DNA from: Flavobacterium supellecticarium
GTDB taxonomy: Bacteria; Bacteroidota; Bacteroidia; Flavobacteriales; Flavobacteriaceae
Direction of reading: 5' to 3'
Assembly: GCF_004801375.1 (NCBI RefSeq)
Contig: NZ_SSNZ01000001.1
Coordinates: forward strand, 372,001 to 436,000
Length of the DNA stretch: 64,000 nt
Shown here one piece after another: positions 18,801-28,400 of the stretch (position 1 is its first letter; every line of letters starts with the position of its first letter). Both the position numbers and the translations under genes were made by a program. The notes below the pieces were generated by a model. The model ran no database searches. It saw nothing but the letters and a program-made list of their open reading frames with translations, and was not told where the DNA came from.

Positions 18801-21324
18801 GACCAAAGAAATCAATACTACCGCTAATACTCCACTCCCGACCTTTGATATATTCAAACTGGCTAATCCTAAAACTTAAATACTTATCTAGTACTTCAAC
18901 AGTAAACCCGGTATCTAAGGTAGATGACACAGTAAAAGGTTTATTACTGACTTTAATATGTTCAAATTTGGGAGCAACAATTTCTTTTGGTAATTCTATT
19001 CCGAAAAGTTTAAGAAATTTATTTGAATCAAGATTCCATATCTCACCACTAAATACAAATCCTTTCCCTGTTTTATAACTACCAGTGACAAGAATGTTAA
19101 CTTCTTCATCACCATCTTGTGAATTCCCAGTAAGATTTGATTTAGTTACACTGCCATACAACGAAGCTTTGACAAATGTCCCCTCTCTGCTTTTTTCTAT
19201 TTCAAAAGTAAAAGATTCTATAGCACATTTTAATTCCCCTAGATCATATGAGAATTCAGCATCTATTTCTGCAATTATAGAGTATGTTTTATTTGATGGT
19301 ACAGCAGAGAATCCTAATTTTTCAATCTTTACATCCGGAAGAAATCCATAGTATTCTTTCTCCAAACCAAGTTTATCTAAAAAGTCATACACATTTATAC
19401 TTTTTAAAATCCCTCCATATACAGTCATTCCTAGCCCCGACCTATATGTTAAAGTCAAGGAAAGTATGTACTCACTAAAAATTTTAATGTTCAAACCTAA
19501 AGAAAGGGAATCCAATTTATCATTTTGGCTTCCGAAATTTACTCCTACTGAAGCTTTATTAATTTCAATATTTTCTAGACCAAGCGTACTAGCCCAACTC
19601 TTCAACGTTTCAGGATCAAACCCCGGGATTATACTGGCTATATCTAACAGTGACAACTCTTTAGGAACGATTTCCAATTCCCAAATTGCATTACTAGAAA
19701 AATCAATCTTGATATTAAATAATTTCTTTCGAATATACATCTCCGACATTATACTCGCTTTGAAAAGAAGCATTAAAGAACCTGCTTTAGCATAAATTGA
19801 TTGGAATACTATCCGTGGATCGTTAAATTTTATTTTCTCAGTAATACTAATTTCTTTTGCTATTGATGTGCCAACCGAGATAGTGGTTTGCGTCCTTTGT
19901 TTAAAATCGTGTGTAATCTTAAACTCCTGTATTGAGAGTTTTCCCAACAATTCAATTATAAAGCTGGGAATTAGATTAAGCACATCAGGATTAATAACTT
20001 CTATAAGTTTTAAAATTTCGATTTCTACGGACGAATCAGTGTTCATTAAATCAGCCACGCCATCAGCACTCACAACACCATTAAGCTTAATATTATTAAA
20101 CGATCCTTCAAGAATAAGCTTATTACTTTTATTTATTAATAATGCATCACGCAGTACCGTATCTTTTGGCACTAGTACAAAAAGTTCAGGTATTTGACAT
20201 TCATCATCACTTAGCTTGTTATATTTAGTTTTCTTAGGCAAGTAAGCTAGAAAATTGTCAATTGGAGATCCTACAGAGGCGGTTCCGAAGTATATTGGAA
20301 CCACAGATATTATCTCTCTCGAGGAAAAAAACATAAATCCGTCTGTTAAACCTTGAGGTACAGGTAAAATATTTTTAATCTGATCTGCATAGAACCATCC
20401 TCCAAACACTAAGCGCTGACCCAGTGTACACTGCCTTATATTCCCAAAACCATAACCATATCCAAAACCCGCGAAAGCAAACCCTTCTATATGTTCATAT
20501 CCTTCTTTTTGGTTTGTTAAAATTGTTTTTATCTCTGCGGTTTTGAGTCTTTTCAAAGTTTCAAAATTTGGATGGCCATGTTGACTTCTGAAACCACTTG
20601 AGCAAATAGCGAAAGTCTCAACACAAACTTTACCCCCCGTAACTACATACTTTTTTATACTATCTAAAAAAGGTTTCCGAGTTGAAGTTTCAGATCCATG
20701 ATGACTAAGCTTAAAAGAATTAATATAATTAAATTTACTTTTATCATTAGCCATTTTTTTTTCTTCAACATGGCTAAGATCCCCTCCAGTATAGTAAATA
20801 AAATTTGCTGCTGTATCTCTAATCAACAATGCAATACTAGATTTATTCGTTGGTGTTGTGCCAATGGTAATTTGTCCATTAAATGGCATAACAACCCTAT
20901 CAATTGCATAGCAATCGATATATATATTATTATCGAAATAAAATAAATTTCCTACGTTAATATTCCAAAAAACAAATGCATTTGGATTTTTCGTATCAAC
21001 AGGGGGACGACTTTCTAAAGGAGAAAATAGCGGGCATTGAGCAACAAATAGTCTTTTGAGAGCAAGTTTTATAAGACTTTGAGGAAAATAATCTTTTGCA
21101 CCACCTCCAAAATGATCAGCATCCCAATGTGAGATAAACAAGAAATCAACTTGCTTTCCAGAAAAATTAGATGCCCAATAATTAAAAACAACATCTATCG
21201 TACTTGCATTACCAACATCAATCAATATCAACCGTACAATCTGATGGTTTGCGGCATTCTTTATAGCGATAAATTGACAATCACCCTGCCCGACATCAAC
21301 AGTATGAATTTCTAGGTAGTGCAT
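15898..21324 (-). CDS. Giant protein with N-terminal metallo-beta-lactamase-fold domain
   Basis: The best start is the ATG at 21324 (1808 residues), since MHYLEIHTVDVGQGD begins the domain; an in-frame start 75 bases upstream adds an unlikely tail. Residues 1-290 form a ComEC/MBL-like hydrolase: VDVGQGDC, HWDADH (His66, Asp68, Asp70, His71), GGDLS (Asp182) and LSHHGS (His208/209), all metal ligands kept. The next 1000 residues are long alternating beta strands, repetitive in style, possibly DUF6603-like. After about 1335 come a coiled coil, a hydrophobic helical stretch (about 1400-1480) and a charged helical C-terminus ending in a TPR-like segment. No signal peptide is seen. Function unknown; it lies inside the block that splits the sigma/FecR pair. 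Confidence 0.85.
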   Translation of the reverse strand: MHYLEIHTVDVGQGDCQFIAIKNAANHQIVRLILIDVGNASTIDVVFNYWASNFSGKQVDFLFISHWDADHFGGGAKDYFPQSLIKLALKRLFVAQCPLFSPLESRPPVDTKNPNAFVFWNINVGNLFYFDNNIYIDCYAIDRVVMPFNGQITIGTTPTNKSSIALLIRDTAANFIYYTGGDLSHVEEKKMANDKSKFNYINSFKLSHHGSETSTRKPFLDSIKKYVVTGGKVCVETFAICSSGFRSQHGHPNFETLKRLKTAEIKTILTNQKEGYEHIEGFAFAGFGYGYGFGNIRQCTLGQRLVFGGWFYADQIKNILPVPQGLTDGFMFFSSREIISVVPIYFGTASVGSPIDNFLAYLPKKTKYNKLSDDECQIPELFVLVPKDTVLRDALLINKSNKLILEGSFNNIKLNGVVSADGVADLMNTDSSVEIEILKLIEVINPDVLNLIPSFIIELLGKLSIQEFKITHDFKQRTQTTISVGTSIAKEISITEKIKFNDPRIVFQSIYAKAGSLMLLFKASIMSEMYIRKKLFNIKIDFSSNAIWELEIVPKELSLLDIASIIPGFDPETLKSWASTLGLENIEINKASVGVNFGSQNDKLDSLSLGLNIKIFSEYILSLTLTYRSGLGMTVYGGILKSINVYDFLDKLGLEKEYYGFLPDVKIEKLGFSAVPSNKTYSIIAEIDAEFSYDLGELKCAIESFTFEIEKSREGTFVKASLYGSVTKSNLTGNSQDGDEEVNILVTGSYKTGKGFVFSGEIWNLDSNKFLKLFGIELPKEIVAPKFEHIKVSNKPFTVSSTLDTGFTVEVLDKYLSFRISQFEYIKGREWSISGSIDFFGLLTSFRRDSKEIRISISKFSFSDLIQIFTENSDITKHFDFDLEKMEIIIADGSFSFMVGITNIAIGEAIKIERNKLEFSIRNKEISFGIETGNLQIITNNRTFSTKGGLKVSTRKLSFYGQSNDSFKDVFGIKDFNFGQLFISINQQLQPPAFAIGFMGNLMFKKVSGSIALYISPNMPSEQLLAVTFSGLTLYDITEGIVGELNPGLEDIFKSIGIIPIEILPAVLPEPEEGEGVTEEVYQSILNIDPDTAKSELVLKSYKDYSWIQDGTYLVENEDKFRQYQIFSSNNDQRYALSKYVTFYGCLSPLGVEMNGRHFDTGFAFSGNIKFLGVEQLVNFHANPKGGLFLYYEMKQSIKIGNVLSLSRVDDNSKGPILSLSTYEHNRHFVLIAKLDLFDGLMQFGARIIFANSQFSFMLYSEVFGFKSAIMVNSNWESLEKASFEIYYQFVTSGFGDITQYIANKLYEKAEGINRAIKEARGKLEDARRTVLEYQRNIDNVSHSIKDKIRELEDLKRVDYPWYESYRFVELGIRIMAVGVEIGVLGSYKAAQILLLEAALAVLKIADDLLAKTGKLSKEVIEGVADVIATIGKGIDWLILIHKLEASLAISDKKRLFNFDFEFRLAGIERKVDFKLEHEGKLSDMLKQQIENFFNDKKLMYGDNSSLEMEDDITGNLDDIYGQISEEEMREIRIANYDELENEFKKASDRNQNYRDIIKHEDLLSSVKYIFQEFDVNEDKDEGDQTSKYTNQMDQRSINSISNDLGKVLKNLKNEEFFDNEVKDQSTKAIDKLNKLLKKEEDGNRIMSNEESLSFKSMFKESKLKIRRVKQEKLISKRERSKELKKITALMDFMESTAPRAKEKATTETTTNVFMDSIQEEDRPSIQVIREIIEKYNKIINSEKVHDYMKISCYVNVGIGYSQLGDRSNSINNMKAGLDLAAFVLSKESYEYLKIKEQIKNTWNIDLE

Positions 21325-21523
21325 AATTAAGTATAATTTGGTTTGAAAGATTATAAACATAGGAAAAATCAGCCAAAACATACATTTTGCGTAAAACAAT
21401 AAACAATTTTGGATATTTTTGTTACAAAATGAGATTATACAACTTCAATAAATCTGCATTTTAAATTATTTTTTGTATTTTTAAAATACGAATCCTCCCA
21501 AATTAACCTAAACAGTATTGCTT

Positions 21524-21904
21524 ATGGCCAGAATATATAAGTTGGTAAAACGTACCAATCGGATTATTTATTTTGAGACGTCTCTTGTTGCATTCGTATT
21601 GACTATTCTTTTGTGGAAAAAAATGGATCATCATTGGACATTTTTACTACTTACATTTCCAATCTTTGAGATTGTATTTATCCTTACATTCTTTCGAGTA
21701 GCATTTATGCGTTACCTGATCACGATTCTCTTTTCGATCATTTACGGATTGATTGTTTATTTTATAGGTAGGTGGCTACAACAAGATGGAGTTACCGTTT
21801 CCGTCGTCTTTTCATTTCTCGCCTATTTCTATAGCTTATACTTGCATAAAGACCATTTTGATTATATCAAAAACTCGGATGTGGTTGAGATTGAATATGA
21901 ATAA
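21524..21904 (+). CDS. Four-helix membrane protein, intact copy 1
   Basis: The ATG at 21524 (126 residues) is preferred to a TTG six bases upstream, because the second copy of this unit keeps an ATG at the matching place. The protein is mostly membrane helices (about 17-33, 38-58, 62-82, 88-106) with a short acidic tail. I do not recognise the family. It is followed 14 bases later by an SH3-like protein; both genes occur again, decayed, just downstream. Confidence 0.72.
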   Translation: MARIYKLVKRTNRIIYFETSLVAFVLTILLWKKMDHHWTFLLLTFPIFEIVFILTFFRVAFMRYLITILFSIIYGLIVYFIGRWLQQDGVTVSVVFSFLAYFYSLYLHKDHFDYIKNSDVVEIEYE

Positions 21905-21918
21905 ATTAAAATTGACTT

Positions 21919-22230
21919 ATGGAAAATAAACTACGTACTTTCTTTTTAATAGCAGGAACCCTACTGTTTTCATTTATTGTCTATGGCTTGGCCACATCCG
22001 ATTACAAGTCGAAAAAAGCTAGACTTGCTCCCAATGCACAGACTTTGATCGGAACAAAGATTTATAAAAAACCTGATTTGAAGAGTAAGGTTATAGATTC
22101 ACTTCCCGAAAATAAAGATATTCTGATCGGTAAGGAATACGGTAACTTTTACAAGATTATTAATGCAAAAGATCATCCTGACTCAAACGCAGGATTTATT
22201 CTTAAAGAAACTGTTGTTGAAACGAAATAA
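21919..22230 (+). CDS. Membrane-anchored SH3-like protein, intact copy 1
   Basis: The 103-residue protein has one N-terminal membrane helix (about 7-24) and then a short beta domain: an IGTKIYKKPDLKSKVIDSL strand pattern and IGKEYGNFYKII, typical of bacterial SH3 (SH3b/SH3_3) domains that bind peptide or cell-wall ligands on the periplasmic side. It forms a two-gene unit with the membrane protein before it. The pair is divergent from the giant MBL gene; a functional link is possible but unproven. Confidence 0.7.
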   Translation: MENKLRTFFLIAGTLLFSFIVYGLATSDYKSKKARLAPNAQTLIGTKIYKKPDLKSKVIDSLPENKDILIGKEYGNFYKIINAKDHPDSNAGFILKETVVETK

Positions 22231-22390
22231 CGGTAAAACTGGATAATCAGAGAATCGCATTATCGCTGTGCTTTTATGGAATAATTAAACCCGCGATACA
22301 ACATTAACACCTTCATAATTAACTTATTAATTTTTTTTTTCGTATTTTTAGGATGTGAATCTCCCCAGATCAACCTAAATAATACAACTT

Positions 22391-22771
22391 ATGGTCAAAG
22401 TCTATAGGCTGGTAAAACGTACCAATCGGATATATATTTTGAGACATCTCTTGTTGCATTCGCATTGACTATTTTTTTTATGGAAAATAATGGATCATCA
22501 CTGGACATTCTTGCTGATTACATTTCCACTCTTTGAGATTGTCTTTATACTTACATTCTTTAGTGTAGCATTCATGCGCTATATAATCACCATTCTGTTT
22601 TCGATAATTTACGGATTGATCGTCTATTACATCAGTAGCTACCTACAACCAGATGGAGTTACGATTTCCGCCGTTTTTGCATTCCTTACCTACTTTTTAA
22701 GCCTATATCTGCACAAGGATCACTTCGATTATGTCAAAAGCCCAGATATGGTCGAGATAGAATACGAATAA
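22391..22771 (+). pseudogene. Decayed second copy of the four-helix membrane protein
   Basis: Compared with copy 1, one base is lost in the CGGAT-AT stretch near 22428, which brings a TGA into frame near 22468. One base is gained near 22480, restoring the original frame. From the ATG at 22490 the frame is open and 93 residues match copy 1, so a product lacking the first helix could still be made, but full-length protein cannot. Confidence 0.75.
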
Positions 22772-22786
22772 CTAAAAAGCAGAGAT

Positions 22787-23098
22787 ATGAAACACAAACA
22801 ACAAACCATTTTTATAATAATTGGAACACTGCTGTTTGCATTTCTTGTTTACAGCTTGGCAGTATCGGATTACAATCCTAAAAAAACTCGCTTGGCTCCC
22901 AACGCCCAAACCTGAATCGAAACAAAGATTTATAAAAATCCTGATTTGAAGAGTAAGATTATAGATTCACTTCCGGAACACACGGACATAATCATCGGAA
23001 AGGAATACGCTAATTTTTACAAGATTATTAGGGCAAACGATCACCCTTCATCAAAAGCTGGATTCATTCCTAAAGAAACCGTTATTAAAACCAAATAA
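22787..23098 (+). pseudogene. Decayed second copy of the SH3-like protein
   Basis: The frame starts with ATG at 22787 and matches copy 1 in length (104 codons). A TGA replaces the Leu codon at about codon 43, right after the conserved APNAQT, so only the membrane anchor is made. The rest still aligns in the same frame to the final TAA at 23096-23098, showing that the loss is recent. Confidence 0.78.
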
Positions 23099-23111
23099 CT
23101 CTAATACAAAT

Positions 23112-23687
23112 TTACAATCCGCTACGTTTACCGAATACCGGTTTTAGTTTATCCCAAAACTGCTGTTCGATTACTTCTACCACAAACCTGTCTGGCATTT
23201 CACCGGAAGTCAAAACAACTTCAAAAGTCTGTATTTTGAGATCATAATCTAAGCCACAGTCCCATTTACATAGGTGTAGACTATATGTTCTATTTGCCAT
23301 GACACCAAAGTGATGTCTCATTCGAGTTTCAAATTTGGTCGTCGAACTCCCGACATACAATACTGTAGACGAATTCATATTGTATCGAGAATGGTTTACC
23401 CTATCCTTATTTTTAATCCGCTTTATATTTGTCGCTCTAAAATCTTCAAAGGACCGAATCAACAAAGGCAATTTATCTTCGGATCTTACTTCAATGATGT
23501 AAATAAGTGGATTTTTAGTCTTGCTGATTTTAGCAATATGTTCTTTCAGAACTTCCTTAGTTCTGAAATCCGAAGAATTAAAATATAGTTCCTGAAAAGG
23601 TCTCACTGTACAGAAGGCAATCTTTTCTGCTAAATCCTGGACATAAACCTGTGATAACAATTGGATTTCATTTGTATCAATTTTCAT
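23112..23687 (-). CDS. GIY-YIG-like nuclease domain protein
   Basis: The 191-residue protein has an N-terminal helical part (1-60) and a C-terminal half resembling the GIY-YIG fold. A first strand LIYIIEV (61-67) is followed, after a loop, by VLYVGSSTTKFETRMRHHFG (109-128), with the Tyr-Val-Gly strand and an Arg/His helix, and at the end VVEVIEQQFWDKLKPVFGKRSG, where Glu171 or Glu174 would be the metal-binding glutamate. It lies 9 bases after the Cas2-like gene, so the two form an operon. DNA cleavage is inferred; the fold call is by eye. Confidence 0.62.
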   Translation of the reverse strand: MKIDTNEIQLLSQVYVQDLAEKIAFCTVRPFQELYFNSSDFRTKEVLKEHIAKISKTKNPLIYIIEVRSEDKLPLLIRSFEDFRATNIKRIKNKDRVNHSRYNMNSSTVLYVGSSTTKFETRMRHHFGVMANRTYSLHLCKWDCGLDYDLKIQTFEVVLTSGEMPDRFVVEVIEQQFWDKLKPVFGKRSGL

Positions 23688-23696
23688 AGGGAGAGG

Positions 23697-23993
23697 TTAA
23701 CGTTCGTCATCAAAAGGCTTGCCTGTGATCGCCACGGGCATACTAACCTCCGTAGCAAATAAACGTTCAACAGTAGCACCACATTTTTGCGCGATTTTCA
23801 AAAGATCATGCCTGGCGATATGCGGAGTTATATCTCTCTTGACCAAAGTCGATTTCGGCAAATAATGCATCCCGTCATCCATGACTAACATTCGATCAAT
23901 GTACCCCAGAGCAAGCATTTCTCTTTTTATCTCCTTATCTTTTTTTAAACCGAATTCCGGCTCTTTAATATCATACGTAATTAATACAGGCAT
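23697..23993 (-). CDS. Small Cas2/VapD-like protein
   Basis: The start is taken as the ATG at 23993 (98 residues, MPVLITYDIK...); a longer frame from 24068 adds a segment overlapping the leader of the divergent FecR gene. LITYDIK as first strand, a helix with KREMLALGY and then strands are typical of the ferredoxin-like Cas2/VapD toxin fold. No Cas1 or CRISPR array is present, so this is not an adaptation gene. It is followed 9 bases later by the GIY-YIG-like gene. A nuclease or toxin-type role is possible; the fold call is moderate. Confidence 0.55.
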   Translation of the reverse strand: MPVLITYDIKEPEFGLKKDKEIKREMLALGYIDRMLVMDDGMHYLPKSTLVKRDITPHIARHDLLKIAQKCGATVERLFATEVSMPVAITGKPFDDER

Positions 23994-24135
23994 AGCTACA
24001 TAATTTAGAATATTGAAGATACTAAGTTCTTTTAAACCCACCGTCGAAAAATCGTCGAAAAACAACAAATTTTATTTTTTTTCATTTTCCATTAGTGTGT
24101 TTTTCCTCGAGAAGCATATTAGAATAAAAAGGACA

Positions 24136-25293
24136 ATGGAAATACCTAAAGATATACATGAAGTTTACGACCGGTTCCTAAAAAATCAATGCACCGTAGA
24201 CGAGCTACAAGAGCTGTTCCGATATTTCGGAACGAGTAGCGAAACAGAACTACTCGAATTGATAAAATCCAGATCAGCCGAACTGATGAGCAACGAACTT
24301 GCAGATGATCCTGAGCGTATAGAAACACTTGGCACTATCCAGAGCAAAATCGAAAAGAGATTATTTGGTAGGAAGAGAAAAGTGATCCCTTTCAAGTATA
24401 TCGTATCGGTAGCTGCGGCAATACTCTTGACTATGGTAATCTCCTTGTTCTTAATTCGATACAAAAGGACACCCGTTATCAACGAAATCAACACGCATAT
24501 AGTCCAGGAAGACATTCTTCCCGGAGGAAACAAAGCGACCTTAATTCTATCTAATGGAAAAACAATAAATCTCGATGAACAGAAACAGGAAATCATAATT
24601 GGTGATTCGAGCTTAAACTATGGGGATGGCACAACGTTGGCAACTACCGTCAACGTTGAAACAGCCATATTAAAAACTCCACGAGCTGGACAATATGATA
24701 TTGTTCTACCGGACGGAACAAAGGTGTCACTAAATGCCGAGTCATCGCTTGAATACCCGGTTAAATTTACAGGTTCAGAAAGACGAGTTAAATTAAATGG
24801 TGAAGGTTATTTTGAAGTAGCTCACGACAAAAGTAAACCTTTCCATGTAGAAACAAAAAATCAGGATGTCCAAGTATTGGGAACCGTATTCAACATACAA
24901 TCCTACACGGAAAAAGAAGCCACTACCCTATTTTCGGGTAAAGTACACGTAGAGAATACCACTACCAAAAAATCAGCAACACTAACACCTGGTCAAAATG
25001 CAGTCGCAACTTCTACCAGTTTGAACGTGCAGAACATCGATCTTCACGACTTTGCGATGTGGAAAAAAGGACGATTTGGCGGTTCGTCTAAATCATTAAT
25101 AGAAGTGCTTACCGAGATAGAAAGATGGTATGATATAGATATAAAAATGAACAAAAATATTAGTAATTCTGAGCGAGCATACATCAGTATCAGTCGGAAA
25201 GAGAACCTTTCCGTTGTATTAGATGGTATCGGTCAGACATATGGAGTAAACTTCCAGATCAAGGGAAAGGAGGTAATCATCCAACCAAAGTAG
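24136..25293 (+). CDS. FecR-family anti-sigma factor
   Basis: The start is the ATG at 24136 (385 residues); upstream in-frame starts would overlap the Cas2-like gene. A cytoplasmic helical part (1-80) is followed by a membrane helix (about 86-107), then the periplasmic FecR domain with LPDGTKVSLNAESSLEYP and LNGEGYFEVAHDKSKPFHV, and a C-terminal DUF4974 domain with SLIEVLTEIERWYDIDI. It receives a signal from the SusC receptor through its STN domain and releases the ECF sigma factor. Its expected partner sigma is at 15.2 kb, cut off by the intervening block. A hairpin and SusC follow. Confidence 0.93.
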   Translation: MEIPKDIHEVYDRFLKNQCTVDELQELFRYFGTSSETELLELIKSRSAELMSNELADDPERIETLGTIQSKIEKRLFGRKRKVIPFKYIVSVAAAILLTMVISLFLIRYKRTPVINEINTHIVQEDILPGGNKATLILSNGKTINLDEQKQEIIIGDSSLNYGDGTTLATTVNVETAILKTPRAGQYDIVLPDGTKVSLNAESSLEYPVKFTGSERRVKLNGEGYFEVAHDKSKPFHVETKNQDVQVLGTVFNIQSYTEKEATTLFSGKVHVENTTTKKSATLTPGQNAVATSTSLNVQNIDLHDFAMWKKGRFGGSSKSLIEVLTEIERWYDIDIKMNKNISNSERAYISISRKENLSVVLDGIGQTYGVNFQIKGKEVIIQPK

Positions 25294-25326
25294 TTTCTAT
25301 GTTTAGTTCCCAGCTGACTTAAAAAT

Positions 25327-25354
25327 GCCCGTCCAATTGGCGAATCGGACGGGC
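25327..25354 (+). terminator. GC-rich hairpin between FecR and SusC genes
   Basis: GCCCGTCC (25327-25334) and GGACGGGC (25347-25354) form a stem around a 12-base loop. The T-poor tail (GGTTGTTGGG) suggests a partial terminator or an RNA-stability element that lets SusC be made at a different level from FecR. Confidence 0.6.
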
Positions 25355-25418
25355 GGTTGTTGGGTAAATAAAATTTGATTTCGAACAATTTCTAAAAACT
25401 AACCAACACACAAATATA

Positions 25419-28400
25419 ATGAATACATCCATTATTAAAAGTGCAGAGGAAACGACACTAAAGGATTTCTGCAAGTCGTATCATTTCGCACAGAAAAAAA
25501 TTAAAAAACGGATCAATCCGTTACCCTATCTTTTGATAATACTATTCAGTGCAATTAGCCAGCTAATATCAGCACAGGAAGTAACTCTTAAATTCAACAG
25601 AACACCATTCAAAACGGCTATCAATGAAATTGAAAAGCAGACTGGCTATTCCTTTTCAGTCAACGACAGACATTTGGCAAATTCGGTTCCGGTCACGGCG
25701 ACAGCGAAAAATAAACCGTTAAAGGAAGTTCTGAACGTAATCTTTCAAAAGCAGCCATTCGATTATCGCATAAATGGCAAATTGATTATCACTATTGATA
25801 AATCGAAAAACAACTCTCAACCGAGCGAAAAACAAAATCCGGTTCGTGGCAGAGTCGTTGACGAGACAGGTTCTCCCCTTGCCGGAGCATCCATCAAAGT
25901 TAAAGATCAAGATATTCAAACTTCGACAAATGAAACCGGAATATTTCTAATTAACAATGCACCAGAAAGAGCAACGCTAATCATCGGTTACATGGGATTC
26001 GAATCGCGCGAAGTCGAAAGTAACACTGATATTGGAACAATTGTACTATCTCGCACGTTTGCAACGCTTGATGTAGTCGATGTCACCGTTTCTACGGGAT
26101 ACCAAAATATCCCAAAGGAACGTGCAACCGGTTCCTTTGCTTTTGTCGATCAAAAAACAATCGAAAGATCTGTAACACCCAATATCCTTGACAGGCTTGA
26201 AGGCGTAGTTAGCGGTATGATCTTCAATAAAAACAGACCTACGGATTTACCAAAAAACTCCCCTATCACCGTGCGCGGCCGTAGTACACTTTTCGCTAAT
26301 GCTGAACCGTTGATCATCGTAGATAATTTTCCATACGAAGGTGATCTAACAAATATCAATCCTAATGACATTGAAACAATTTCAGTTCTAAAAGATGCGG
26401 CCGCAGCATCGGCTTGGGGTTCCCGTAGCGGTAATGGTGTAATCGTGATCACAACAAAGAAAGGTGCTTTAGACAGTAAGCCGACTGTCTCTTTAACGTC
26501 CAACCTGACAGTATCTTCTAAACCGGATTTATACTATTCCCCACAGATAAGTACAGAGCAATACTTGGAAGTTGAACAATTCCTTTTCAATAAGGGCGCT
26601 TTTGACACCCGGATCAATAACGGTTACGATTACCTAACACCGGCAGTGGATATTTTTTTAGGTCGTAGAAATGGTACGATTTCAGTAGCAGATTCTTTAG
26701 CAAGGATTAACCAATTAAAAACCTATGATAGCCGGGATCAGCTATCAAAATATCTATATAGAAAAGCGTTCAACCAACAGTATCAGGCGAGTATTGCTGG
26801 TGGTGGATCAACAAACAAGTACTACTTTTCAACCGGATTCGATCAAAATAAGGGCTCAAAAGTAAACGATCAGATTGATCGTTTTACCTTAAACATGAGC
26901 AATACCTGGCTTTTGCTTAACAAGCGATTGGAACTTTTTTCCAATATCACCTATACATCAAATAATAATACGGTTGGTCGCTCAGTAATACTTCCAACGC
27001 CCTACAGCCAAATAGCTGATGAAAATGGGAACCCTATTAATTCACACTACAAGTTAAGAGAATCATTTATTACCGATATGACAGGTAAAGGCTTCTTAGA
27101 TTGGAGTAATAAACCATTGGAAGAAATTCAGAATAACTACGGTGCGCGTAAAATGAAACTATCCGATTATCGTATTAATGCGTCCGCATCCTATAAAATT
27201 ATCGAAGGCTTAAAGCTTTCTGGATTATATGGCTTTCAAAACGGCATTTATAACGAGAATACGTTAAATCAACAGGAATCATACTACACACGTGATTTGA
27301 TCAATACGTATTCGCAGGTAGATCCATCGACGAAACAACTTAGCTATCCTGTTCCAATGGGCGCAATATTGGATTATGTCAACTCCCGATTAAAATCACA
27401 CAATGGTCGAGTTCAGCTTAATTTCGATCAAAAATGGGGTAACCACTTGGTTAATGCTATTGCGGGAACAGAGATTCGATCAACCAAGTCGGAAAGAACA
27501 TCGGATCGCTTTTATGGATTTGATGAAAACACAAAAGTAAACCTTAATAATCAGGTAAATTATAATGTCGATTACGCCTATTCTTTTGGAGGTGGTGCTG
27601 ATCGGGTACCGAACTTTTCCATGATCGGTGAAACCACTAACAATTTTGTTTCCTATTATACAAATATAGGTTACACTTATTCCGATCGTTATTTAGCTTC
27701 TTTTAGTGCGCGAAAAGATGAGTCAAATATATTTGGCGTTAGTACCAATCAAAAAGGAGTGCCGTTATGGAGTGCCGGACTTGGTTGGGTAATCTCGAAA
27801 GAAGATTTCTATAACATCCCCGAACTGCCACTTCTAAAGATCAGGGCAACTTACGGCTACACAGGAAATGTCAATAATAGTTTATCCGCACTCTTAACTT
27901 CACGTTTTATAGGAAACAACAAATATGCTGTTCCTTATGGTGGTATAATAAATCCCCCAAATCCATCACTACGTTGGGAAAAGATCAAAAACATAAATCT
28001 GGGTTTAGATTTTAGCTTAATCAAAAATAGGATCAGTGGTAGTTTTGATTACTGGGCGAAAGAAGGACTTGATTTGATCGGTAACAGTCCTATTGCACCA
28101 CAAACAGGAATCACTCAATACACTGGAAATACGGCGAATACGATGACCAAAGGAATCGATCTACAACTAAACTCAATCAACCTCAATGGTGCTGTATCTT
28201 GGTACACCACTCTTTTATATAACTATACAACCAGTAAGGTTACAAAATACATGACCTTCAATGGCTCTAACTATGACGTGATCACAGCCAATTACAATAA
28301 CCCGCTAGAAGGCTATCCCTATTACTCAATTTTCAGCTTTAATTACGCAGGCTTGGATAATCAAGGTGATCCACAGGGATACTTAAATGGCGAAGTAAGC

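Larger units (their letters stand above)
21462..23098 (+). repeat. Tandem duplication of a two-gene unit
   Basis: Unit 1 (about 21462-22230) and unit 2 (about 22340-23098) align over their leader, both genes and the short spacer. Leaders share an AACCTAAA-type stretch before the ATG, and long identical runs remain in the first gene. Unit 2 carries a frameshift, a compensating insertion and a nonsense codon, so it is the decaying copy. Confidence 0.8.

Noticed and set aside
18485..19078. Plus-strand frame of 197 codons inside the giant MBL gene
   Set aside because: Antisense to a long, convincing coding frame; composition typical of a shadow.
23112..23993. CRISPR adaptation genes
   Set aside because: Only a Cas2-like fold is suggested; there is no Cas1, no effector and no repeat array in the window.
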